DNA from: DTU089 sp964421815
Lineage (GTDB): Bacteria; Bacillota; Clostridia; Oscillospirales; Acutalibacteraceae
NCBI GenBank assembly: GCA_964421815.1
Contig: CAYQYT010000011.1
Location: 1-64,000, forward strand
DNA length: 64,000 bases
Direction of reading: 5' to 3'
Below, piece by piece: positions 6,614 to 14,911 of the stretch (the stretch's first letter is position 1; every line of letters begins with the position of its first letter). The notes under the pieces were generated by a model. That model was not told the DNA's origin. It saw only the letters and a program-made list of their open reading frames with translations, and made no database searches. The position numbers were made by a program, and so were the translations under genes.

Positions 6614-9064
6614 TTTTTTCACAGCCCCGTCTTCGTCATATTCAACTGTTAATTCGCCGTCCCATCTGCAAATTACGTTGCTTTTATTTCTGAAACCGCC
6701 CGAAAGATATTTTTCCGCAATACAGTCCTCCACCATGGATGTTATTGCTCTCCTCAAAGGTCTTGCTCCGTAAACCGCATCGAAGCCTTTTTTTGAAACG
6801 GCATCTACAACGCTCTCGTCAAAGTTTATTTTGATACCCGAAAGTCCGCACCTTTCTTCAAGTTCCTTTAACATCCGTCTTGCAATTTCCTTTATTTCAC
6901 TTTCGTTAAGGGGCTCAAAAATTATAATTTCGTCAATACGGTTTATAAATTCCGGCTTGAATACCTTTTTGACTTCTTCGTTTACGAGACTTTTAATTCT
7001 TTCGTTTCTGAACTCGTCACCGCTTTCACCCGCAAATCCCAAAGCATTTTTATTATTGGAAATCAGCTGTGCGCCTATATTGGAAGTCATAACGATAATA
7101 CTGTTTTTAAAGTCCGATTTTCGTCCCGAAGAATCCGTGAGAACCCCGTCTTCCATAATTTGCAAAAGCAGATTAAAAACATCGCTGTCCGCCTTCTCTA
7201 TTTCATCAAAGAGGACTATTGAATAGGGATTTCTTCTGACTTTTTCCGTCAACTGTCCCCCCTCGTCAAAACCCACATACCCGGGAGGTGAGCCAACAAG
7301 ACGGGAAACGGAATGTTTCTCCATATATTCCGACATATCTATCTTTATTATCTGTTGTTCGGAACCGAATACACATTCCGCAAGGGCTTTTGTCAATTCT
7401 GTTTTACCAACACCCGTAGGACCTAAAAACAAAAAAGAGCCTATGGGTCTTTTGGGATTTTTTAAAACCGAACGTCCTCTTCGCACTGCTTTTGACACAG
7501 CAATTACCGCTTCTTTCTGCCCCACTATTCTTTTATGCAAGAAATCTTCCAATTTTAAAAGTTTTTGACTTTCCTCCTCAGTCAATTGTGAAACAGGTAT
7601 TCCCGTCCAAGCAGATACGACATCCGCAACATTTTCCGCCGTTACGATTTTTACCTCCTCCTGTGCCGAGTCCTTCCACAACTGTGTTTCCAGCCGCAAG
7701 AGACTTGCTGCCTCTTTTTCCTCGTCACGCAGAGCGGCTGCTTTTTCGAAATTCTGTTTTTCTATGGCATTGTGCTTCTGTGCACATATTTTCTTTAAAT
7801 TATTCTCCAACTCCCTTATATGTTCAGGAGGCGTGTAATTATTCAGACGGACAACGGAAGATGCTTCATCCACCAAATCAATTGCCTTATCTGGTAAAAA
7901 CCTATCGGTTATATATCTGATACTCATATCAACCGACGTTTTTATTGCTCCGTCGCTTATTTTCACACCGTGGTGCTTTTCGTAACGTTCTTTAAGACCC
8001 TGAAGCATCAACACAGCAGTATCCCTATCCGGTTCTTCCACGCTGACCGTTTGAAAACGTCTTTCAAGCGCAGCGTCTTTTTCAATATATTTTCTATACT
8101 CATCAATAGTGGTTGCACCCACAACCTGAATATCGCCCCTTGCAAGTGAGGGCTTCAGAATATTCGCTGCATCAACAGCTCCTTCAGCGGAGCCGGCTCC
8201 CACAATATTGTGTAACTCGTCAATAAACAGAATTATGTTTCCGTCGGAGCATACCTCGTCTATTATATTTTTAATTCTTTCTTCAAAATCCCCCCTGTAC
8301 TTTGTTCCTGCCACCATACAAGTAAGGTCAACGCTGATAATTTTCTTGCTTTTTAAAAGTTCGGGAACCTCTCCCCTTGCAATGTGCAAAGCAAGGCCCT
8401 CTACAACGGCGGTTTTTCCAACCCCCGATTCACCTACTAAGCAGGGATTATTCTTTGTCCTTCGGCAAAGAATTTCAATGACACGTTTTATCTCCGTATC
8501 CCGACCTATAACAGGGTCTATTCCGCCGCCTCTTGCTAATTCCGTCAAATCCTTACCATATTTCTCCACCATGGTTTTTTTTGTTTCAGAATTCTTGGAA
8601 TTTTTCCCCTCACGTGTGTCATCAAATCCGGAATTTCCCAAGGATATTTCATAGGGGCTGACACCTAAGGACATTAAAATCTTGCATCCGGCGCACTGAC
8701 TTTCTCTCAAAAGGGCGGTTAAAAGCTGTTGTGTCCCCGCCTCACCCAAGGGCATTGTCAAACCCATAGCAAGAGCGTTTTCTATTATTTTTCTGCAACG
8801 CGGAGTTATATCATCAGGGGTTAAAGATGTGGGCATCCCTATTCCCACAACGCTTTTTATTTGCTCTTCCGCTTTTTTAAGGGTTATTTTTTTACTTGCA
8901 AGGACCGAAGCGGAAACCATTCGCGAATCCGACAACAATCCCAATAAAACATGCTCACTTCCTACATAGGTGTGACCCATATTTTCCGCCGTTTCCACGG
9001 AATAATTCAATGCATTGTTTGCACTTTGTGTAAAGCCGGTAAATTTGTACATATAATCACTCAT
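6608..9064 (-). CDS. clpC: ClpC-type AAA+ unfoldase
   Basis: This 818-residue Hsp100 ATPase feeds substrates to the ClpP protease. It has a Clp N domain (about 6-140), a first AAA+ module with Walker A GESGVGKT (211-218) and Walker B LFIDE, a UVR-like coiled segment (about 436-450) typical of ClpC, and a second AAA+ module with Walker A GPTGVGKT (548-555). The first eight bases overlap the end of spoIIE, so the two are co-transcribed and coupled. The usual ctsR-mcsA-mcsB genes are absent here. ClpC with a sporulation phosphatase suggests a development-linked copy; a second ClpC elsewhere cannot be excluded. Confidence 0.92.
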   Translation of the reverse strand: MSDYMYKFTGFTQSANNALNYSVETAENMGHTYVGSEHVLLGLLSDSRMVSASVLASKKITLKKAEEQIKSVVGIGMPTSLTPDDITPRCRKIIENALAMGLTMPLGEAGTQQLLTALLRESQCAGCKILMSLGVSPYEISLGNSGFDDTREGKNSKNSETKKTMVEKYGKDLTELARGGGIDPVIGRDTEIKRVIEILCRRTKNNPCLVGESGVGKTAVVEGLALHIARGEVPELLKSKKIISVDLTCMVAGTKYRGDFEERIKNIIDEVCSDGNIILFIDELHNIVGAGSAEGAVDAANILKPSLARGDIQVVGATTIDEYRKYIEKDAALERRFQTVSVEEPDRDTAVLMLQGLKERYEKHHGVKISDGAIKTSVDMSIRYITDRFLPDKAIDLVDEASSVVRLNNYTPPEHIRELENNLKKICAQKHNAIEKQNFEKAAALRDEEKEAASLLRLETQLWKDSAQEEVKIVTAENVADVVSAWTGIPVSQLTEEESQKLLKLEDFLHKRIVGQKEAVIAVSKAVRRGRSVLKNPKRPIGSFLFLGPTGVGKTELTKALAECVFGSEQQIIKIDMSEYMEKHSVSRLVGSPPGYVGFDEGGQLTEKVRRNPYSIVLFDEIEKADSDVFNLLLQIMEDGVLTDSSGRKSDFKNSIIVMTSNIGAQLISNNKNALGFAGESGDEFRNERIKSLVNEEVKKVFKPEFINRIDEIIIFEPLNESEIKEIARRMLKELEERCGLSGIKINFDESVVDAVSKKGFDAVYGARPLRRAITSMVEDCIAEKYLSGGFRNKSNVICRWDGELTVEYDEDGAVKKV

Positions 9065-11384
9065 TCTTTGATATTGCTAATGTCAAGACCGTTAAATCAT
9101 CCTGTCTTCCTGTCTGAAGCCGCCGTATATCTTCGCAAAGTTTTGTTGTAAAACCTCGCACGTTCCCCTCCGAAAAGCCTTTAAGTTCTTTCTGCAAATA
9201 AGCTCCGTCTTCTTCGCGAACTCCGTCCGAGGACATAACAAGCACATCTCCGCACCCCAAATTTCCCGAACCGCAACTGATTTCCGAATCACTTAAAATG
9301 CCCAAAGGCAACGAGGAAAATCCCACATTGATAATTCTTCCGTTCTTCCTTACAACTGTATTTGCCGCTCCGCATTTATAGAACTCCACGTGACCTGTAA
9401 AAAGGTCAATGGCAGTCAAATCAAGAGTTACGGAACATTCATCCCCGGACTTTGACATAAGGGCGGTGTTGACGGTATTTACGGAGGCTTTTATTCCAAA
9501 GCCTGCTTTAATAAGTTTTTCCAAAAGCGTTACCGCAAGTCCCGAAGAAAGAGCCGCTCTCGTACCCGTACCCATTCCGTCACATATTATTGCGTAGAAC
9601 ATACCATTCCCATCCTCAAAGGTTGTAAAAGTATCACCGGAAAACCTCTCTCCGCCGGCACAAAACTGAACACCGGAGCTTACCACCTTGTAATCCGTTT
9701 TTTCACGATATACGATTCTTGTACAGTCCTCGCTGCGTTCAATAAGCGGAAGTTTAAATTTTGCGGAAGTAATTATGCCGATCTGTATGCTCAAGGAGTT
9801 CAAATCCATTTTGTTTTTTGGAGATTTAACCTTTAACTCAACAGTCATTTTTTCCATATTATTTATATGGCAACAACATTCCAGAGGCTCCAATCCGCAG
9901 TTAACCGCCGCCACTTTTACTCTGTTGGCGACATCGATATCAAAGCGTATTTCCTCATCAATTTTTTTACATAAAGAATCAAGAAGTGACGAAACATTTA
10001 CAAACTGCTCCGATGTAAGTTTTTGAATCTCATTGAATCGGCTTTCAAACCGTTGCCGAACAATAAATTCCGAATAGAGTTTATTAAAACTGCTGCTTAC
10101 CATTTCCGTTCTAATACACTTTGCGGCAAAATGACCCGGAACGGTTTTGTATTCAAGATACGTTCCCTCTCTTTTCATTGATAGAAGTGTGTTAAAAATA
10201 TCCTGGGTTTCTTCTCCGTTTTCGCCCCAACATACGTCATAAAGTCCGCAAGAGCCGCAAACACGCTCCTTGGTTTTTCGGGACACGTTATCAACATCAA
10301 ACTTTTCAGATTTACACAGAGCGTCACTTACACTTGACAGAGAACTGCATATTTCTGCAGAGGTTTTTGATGCAAATTTCAACTTGTCAAAAATGTCATT
10401 TTTCACTGAATCTATTATGGGCGAAGATACATTCGGTTTTAAAACATTACTTATTTTTTCATCAAAACGGATTGTCAAAAAGAAAAACAGAATCCCTGCA
10501 ACGGAGGTTTCCATAAGCATTGGTACTATTTCGATTTTATCGTAGGAAACAACAGTTACGGCAATTCCCGAAAAAACAAATGCTAAAAATCCCGCTATTC
10601 TTCCGTAAACCGAAAACACTCCTGCCAAAAGACCGCCGAAGGCATAAAAACTCAAAAGAAAAATATCGGAACTGCCGAGAGCCGTTGTAAGACCGCCGCA
10701 TATTCCCACAACGGCTCCCCCTGCCTCCTTGCAGTAAAAGGAACAGATAAGAATCAAACAAATTATGATAATATTCACGGGATGAACGGAAAATAACGCA
10801 ACCTTTCTCAAGGACAAAAGCAACAGCATAACACTTATTATTACCGCTGTTGCTTCCTTTGAGGTAAGCATTGACAGTCCGCCTTTTAATGACAGTACTC
10901 CCCGACTTTTGAATAGCAGATATGAAGTCGCCGCACCGATTGCACCCTCCGAAAAACACAGAAGTACCGAAAGCAGCGTTACATCCTCCGCAAAAACGAT
11001 GGCAAGTCCTGTTACAAAAAGGCAGATGAACACGGAAATCAACGGTGTTACCGCATTGTCACGTATTTGTCGGAAAGGTTTTAAGGCACTCATTATTACA
11101 CATAGTGCCAAAACTGCCGAGGTGTAGCGCAAAGCGGAAACGGAGTCCAACGTAAAAAACCAGCCCAGTGTGGCACCCAATGCCGCCGTTACGGTCAAAT
11201 CCTTGGGTACGCTTGCGGCAAAAGCCGCACCAAATGGCGAAAATTCGTTGTTAAAACCTGCAAGGCTGAACAAAAAGCCGAGAGCAAAGGTTATCGAATG
11301 TCTTATTAAAAATGCTTTTGTCTGCGTTCTTTTTGTTTTTACCCATCTGCTCTTTTCCACCCGTTCGTGAACTTTAACACTCAT
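9057..11384 (-). CDS. spoIIE: Stage II sporulation protein E, membrane PP2C phosphatase
   Basis: The 775-residue protein has a membrane domain with roughly ten hydrophobic segments (about 28-305), a central cytoplasmic region, and a C-terminal PP2C-type phosphatase domain containing CDGMGTG, SSDGVRE and the terminal RQDDLTVLTL. In Bacillus SpoIIE dephosphorylates SpoIIAA in the forespore and so releases sigma F; the same role is expected here. The start ATG has TAGGAGA six bases upstream. It is the first gene of a two-gene unit with clpC. Its presence is the best evidence that the organism, or a recent ancestor, forms spores. Confidence 0.93.
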   Translation of the reverse strand: MSVKVHERVEKSRWVKTKRTQTKAFLIRHSITFALGFLFSLAGFNNEFSPFGAAFAASVPKDLTVTAALGATLGWFFTLDSVSALRYTSAVLALCVIMSALKPFRQIRDNAVTPLISVFICLFVTGLAIVFAEDVTLLSVLLCFSEGAIGAATSYLLFKSRGVLSLKGGLSMLTSKEATAVIISVMLLLLSLRKVALFSVHPVNIIIICLILICSFYCKEAGGAVVGICGGLTTALGSSDIFLLSFYAFGGLLAGVFSVYGRIAGFLAFVFSGIAVTVVSYDKIEIVPMLMETSVAGILFFFLTIRFDEKISNVLKPNVSSPIIDSVKNDIFDKLKFASKTSAEICSSLSSVSDALCKSEKFDVDNVSRKTKERVCGSCGLYDVCWGENGEETQDIFNTLLSMKREGTYLEYKTVPGHFAAKCIRTEMVSSSFNKLYSEFIVRQRFESRFNEIQKLTSEQFVNVSSLLDSLCKKIDEEIRFDIDVANRVKVAAVNCGLEPLECCCHINNMEKMTVELKVKSPKNKMDLNSLSIQIGIITSAKFKLPLIERSEDCTRIVYREKTDYKVVSSGVQFCAGGERFSGDTFTTFEDGNGMFYAIICDGMGTGTRAALSSGLAVTLLEKLIKAGFGIKASVNTVNTALMSKSGDECSVTLDLTAIDLFTGHVEFYKCGAANTVVRKNGRIINVGFSSLPLGILSDSEISCGSGNLGCGDVLVMSSDGVREEDGAYLQKELKGFSEGNVRGFTTKLCEDIRRLQTGRQDDLTVLTLAISKNE

Positions 11385-11397
11385 AGAAAATCTCCTA

Positions 11398-11418
11398 ACA
11401 ATATTCTAAAAATATTGT
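11398..11418. promoter_or_regulatory. Perfect inverted repeat upstream of spoIIE
   Basis: ACAATATT (11398-11405) and AATATTGT (11411-11418) form a perfect 8-base inverted repeat with a five-base spacer, just upstream of the spoIIE ribosome binding site. It could be a repressor operator or a leader hairpin. It does not match the Spo0A box. Confidence 0.35.
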
Positions 11419-11452
11419 ACGGACAAGCAGTAAAAAAATCAGTCGTTTTACG

Positions 11453-11482
11453 TTGTACTTTTACATTGTTTTCTGTTATAAT
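11453..11482 (+). promoter_or_regulatory. Promoter for the two-component system
   Basis: TTGTAC (11453-11458) and TATAAT (11477-11482) are 18 bases apart. The predicted transcript has a leader of about 130 bases before the response regulator. Confidence 0.55.
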
Positions 11483-11619
11483 TAGAAGTAATCGAAAGAA
11501 AACCGACGAAAAAAGAAGATATTTTCGTTTTCGTAAGAATTTTGTAATAGTTTTATTGATTTTTTTGTAAGATACACACCTTAACATAAAAATGCAAAAA
11601 GGAATTCGGGGGTAGAAAA

Positions 11620-12309
11620 ATGTATAACGTTCTTATTTGCGATGATGACAAAGCCATATTGAACTCCATTGAAATTTATCTAAATATGGAGGGCTACAAG
11701 CCCTTTCTTGCCGCAAACGGCAGGGAAGCCTTGAAGATTATTGAAGAAAACGAGATTCACTGCATTGTCCTTGACATTATGATGCCGGAACTTGACGGCT
11801 TGCAGACCACTTTGGAAATACGCAAGTCAAGGAATATTCCTATCATTCTCCTTTCCGCCAAAAGTGAGGACACGGACAAAATCACGGGACTCGGTTTCGG
11901 TGCGGATGACTACGTTACAAAGCCTTTCAACCCCCTTGAACTTACTGCAAGAGTAAAAAGCCAAATCAGGCGATACTGCTCTTTGGGAAGTCTTGAAAAA
12001 AAGCAGGGAGTTATTGCAAACGGCGGTCTTTGTGTGGATACGGTTGCCCACGAGGTAACCGTTGACGGAGAACCCGTAAAACTCACCGCTACGGAATACG
12101 GCATTGTGGAGTATCTTATGAAAAACTTGGGATGTATTCTCTCCACAACCCAGATTTACGAGGCGGTTTGGGGTGAGCCCTGTATGGTGGGCGACAAAAC
12201 CGTAACCGTTCACATCAGGCGAATCCGCGAAAAAATCGAGATTAACCCGAAAGAGCCAAAATATTTAAAGGTGGTGTGGGGAATTGGATACAAAATTGAA
12301 AAACTCTGA
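11620..12309 (+). CDS. OmpR/PhoB-family response regulator
   Basis: This 229-residue regulator has a receiver domain (about 2-118) with the acidic pair in CDDD, the phosphoacceptor aspartate in LDIMMP (about residue 51), the switch T/S in LLSAKS and the conserved lysine in TKPF. A winged-helix DNA-binding domain follows (about 130-227), with TATEYGIVEYL and VTVHIRRIREKIE. It is close in style to VanR-like regulators. GGGGG lies shortly before the ATG. The next gene, a histidine kinase, overlaps it by 26 bases and is its cognate kinase. Targets are unknown. Confidence 0.93.
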   Translation: MYNVLICDDDKAILNSIEIYLNMEGYKPFLAANGREALKIIEENEIHCIVLDIMMPELDGLQTTLEIRKSRNIPIILLSAKSEDTDKITGLGFGADDYVTKPFNPLELTARVKSQIRRYCSLGSLEKKQGVIANGGLCVDTVAHEVTVDGEPVKLTATEYGIVEYLMKNLGCILSTTQIYEAVWGEPCMVGDKTVTVHIRRIREKIEINPKEPKYLKVVWGIGYKIEKL

Positions 12310-14791
12310 ACCTAAATACCATTCGTCCGTAAAGTTTGTTGCCATTCTGCTTACGGTGGTATTCGCATTTTTAACGGGTATGTGCGGACTGAACTTTTTG
12401 AGAGTTGCGGTTTTCTACGCAGATGAAAAGGGCGGTGTTACAAGCACTCCCGCATTTCAGGAAGAAATAAACAACACATTGATTTCTTTAAGCGGCGTAA
12501 AATATTCCGTTGATTTTTTTGACGGAAACAGAACCTATGAAGAATTTTTGAAAACCGAAAGTGCAAAGGAAATTACTGAAGAATATACTGAACGTGAAAA
12601 ACGTGCGGTGGAACTCTTCAAGGAAATTCAAGAGTTTAAAAAAACGCGTCCCACGAGCATAAAAACCGATAGCGGCACCTACGATATTGACGAATACGGC
12701 AATGTCTATATACCCGAAGAAGACAGTTATGTTTCTTTTGAAGATTTTTTAAATTCCTATTCTGATGAATCCTATGAATATTCCGGAGAATCGTATAATT
12801 CAATCCTCGCATACAAAGAATGGTACAACGAATACCAGCAAATGAGAGCAGAAATATTCGGAATAGTTGACAGAGCAGTAAGCGTCGAACAAATCAAGGA
12901 AGATATCAACATCCGGAAAGAGCAAGCACTTTTGGATGCTTACGCCAACGCCTCCAGTATAGTAGATAATTGCACGGACAATAACATCAATATAAAATTC
13001 ATATTAAAAGGCAATAAAAGCGGTGAGGTTGCTTCCAATGTTGAGGCGAACAAACGGGACGAATTCGTAAAAAATCTCAACAATAATGCCATCTATTGCA
13101 TAAACTTTGACGGAGAAAAGTTGCACTCCAACCCCTTGGAAGTTAACGAATCCACAAATTTGTTAAAACTTTTGAGGGATGCGAACGTTCTCAACAACCG
13201 CTCCGTTGACCAAGATATGCTTTTGTCATATTTTGAGGGCTATTCCCTGTATTTGAAAATTGATTCGGAGAATCTCTTGCCCGGTGATTCCTGCTACAAG
13301 ATTATAACCACCTATCAAAATCTTCCCACAGCATCCGAAAACACATTACTCGGATTAACCGTTATATTGGCAATAGCATCCTGTGTGGGCTTTGTTTTCT
13401 GCTGTATAATGAGCGGAAGAAGAAAGGATGGCTCCGTAAAACTTGCTGTTACCGACAAAATTCCCCTTGTTATCTACCTTGGCTTTACCGCAGTTATTAT
13501 ATTCTTTGGGCTTGCAGGTATCGCCTGTCTTGTGGCAGCAGATTTCAGTCCCCAAATAATGGGCATTGACGGCAACTCCCCCTTACGTTGGATTATTACC
13601 GACAAGTCCGTCCTTTTCTGTGTGAGTCTGTTGTTTGCCCTTGTTTCGATTTTCCTTTTAAGTTTCGTGCTTTATTTAGCAAGAAACATTAAGGCGAAAA
13701 CTCTTTCAAACAGAATTATATCGGTTTTAGTTATAAAGAAAATTATCAGTGGGTGTAAAAACTTTAAAAACCGTTTATCACAAAGGGGTGTAACCCGTAA
13801 AAATATTAAAAGGCAATCTGTAACAGGACTTGCAATTTATGTTGTGGTAAACTCCTTGCTGTATCTCATATCTTTTTCGGAAGCATTCCCCTTTGCATTG
13901 GTTTGCCTTGCAATTTTCAATACTTTAGCAATTGTTTACGGATTCCTTTATTTCACCGATATACACAGGCTTTCTAAAATCGCGGAGGAAATTCGCAACG
14001 GAAACTTTAATACAAAAATCGAACCCAAAACCTTTGTTGCACCTTTGAGAAAATTTGCGGTCGATATGGACGCCTGCCGCGAGGGTATTGAAAATGCCGT
14101 TAATGAGGCTGTTAAGGGTGAGCATTTAAAAACTGAGCTTATAACAAATGTTTCCCATGATTTGAAAACTCCCCTCACCTCCATTATCAACTATGTTTCC
14201 CTACTTAAAATGAGTGATATTCAAGGTGAGGACGAGAGAAAGTACATTGATATTCTTGACGAAAAATCCAAGAAACTAAAAAGACTTATTGAGGATTTAA
14301 CGGAAGCCAGCAAGGCAAATTCGGGAAATATCAAAATGAATATTGCACAGGTAAACCTTAATGAATTGGCACTTCAGGCGGTGGGTGAAAACAGCGATGT
14401 ACTTGAAAATGCGGGACTTGACATTGTACTTACGGAAAAAGAAAAGGAAATAATAGTTGCCGCCGACAGTCAGCACACATTCAGAATTATTGACAACCTT
14501 TTCTCCAACGCGCGAAAATACTCCTTAACGGGAACAAGGGTATATGTTGACGTATATAAGGAGAAAGACCGCGGTGTGTTTGAAATGAAAAACATTAGCC
14601 GCGAGAAACTGAACATTGACCCCAAAGAACTTACGGAAAGATTTGTCCGCGGTGACAACTCCCGAACAACCGACGGAAGCGGTTTAGGACTCTCCATTGC
14701 ACAAAGTTTTGCAGAACTTCAAAATGGAGAATTCAACATAGAAATCGACGGCGATATGTTCAAAGCGGTTGTAAAACTTCCCCTGATTTAA
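12284..14791 (+). CDS. Membrane sensor histidine kinase
   Basis: The 835-residue kinase begins at a TTG (12284) inside the regulator gene, behind AAAGGTGG; no later ATG keeps the first membrane helix. It has one N-terminal membrane segment (about 18-40), a large extracytoplasmic region (about 45-345) without a recognised fold, then about five further membrane segments up to about residue 560, which is unusual. A HAMP-like linker, the H box NVSHDLKTPLTSI, the N box (RIIDNLFSNARKYS) and the GSGLGLSI ATP lid complete the kinase. The signal is unknown. The pair forms a unit ending at a terminator. Confidence 0.9.
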   Translation: MDTKLKNSEPKYHSSVKFVAILLTVVFAFLTGMCGLNFLRVAVFYADEKGGVTSTPAFQEEINNTLISLSGVKYSVDFFDGNRTYEEFLKTESAKEITEEYTEREKRAVELFKEIQEFKKTRPTSIKTDSGTYDIDEYGNVYIPEEDSYVSFEDFLNSYSDESYEYSGESYNSILAYKEWYNEYQQMRAEIFGIVDRAVSVEQIKEDINIRKEQALLDAYANASSIVDNCTDNNINIKFILKGNKSGEVASNVEANKRDEFVKNLNNNAIYCINFDGEKLHSNPLEVNESTNLLKLLRDANVLNNRSVDQDMLLSYFEGYSLYLKIDSENLLPGDSCYKIITTYQNLPTASENTLLGLTVILAIASCVGFVFCCIMSGRRKDGSVKLAVTDKIPLVIYLGFTAVIIFFGLAGIACLVAADFSPQIMGIDGNSPLRWIITDKSVLFCVSLLFALVSIFLLSFVLYLARNIKAKTLSNRIISVLVIKKIISGCKNFKNRLSQRGVTRKNIKRQSVTGLAIYVVVNSLLYLISFSEAFPFALVCLAIFNTLAIVYGFLYFTDIHRLSKIAEEIRNGNFNTKIEPKTFVAPLRKFAVDMDACREGIENAVNEAVKGEHLKTELITNVSHDLKTPLTSIINYVSLLKMSDIQGEDERKYIDILDEKSKKLKRLIEDLTEASKANSGNIKMNIAQVNLNELALQAVGENSDVLENAGLDIVLTEKEKEIIVAADSQHTFRIIDNLFSNARKYSLTGTRVYVDVYKEKDRGVFEMKNISREKLNIDPKELTERFVRGDNSRTTDGSGLGLSIAQSFAELQNGEFNIEIDGDMFKAVVKLPLI

Positions 14792-14806
14792 AAATACTAT
14801 CAAGTT

Positions 14807-14838
14807 AAAACCGTCGAAATCGGCGGTTTTACTTTTTT
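14807..14838 (+). terminator. Terminator after the histidine kinase gene
   Basis: A 10-bp stem, AAAACCGTCG (14807-14816) with CGGCGGTTTT (14821-14830), includes one G-T pair and a four-base loop, and is followed by ACTTTTTTAT. Confidence 0.8.
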
Positions 14839-14841
14839 ATA

Positions 14842-14869
14842 TTGACAAATGTTTAAATATAGGTAGAAT
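14842..14869 (+). promoter_or_regulatory. Promoter for the glycan polymerase gene
   Basis: A perfect TTGACA (14842-14847) is followed after 16 bases by TAGAAT (14864-14869), just downstream of the kinase terminator. Confidence 0.6.
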
Positions 14870-14911
14870 ACTAATTATAATGAAGAAAATTTGTACTTTG
14901 AGGGGAATTAT

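Noticed and set aside
6420..6620. Insertion element defined by imperfect ends (TGAAAAAA...GTAGAA)
   Set aside because: The right end is the last codons of clpC (AAA AAA GTG TAG), so the similarity is better explained by RNA pairing or chance; no target duplication is visible.
11385..11619. Spo0A box upstream of spoIIE
   Set aside because: The nearest candidates match the TGTCGAA consensus at only five of seven positions.
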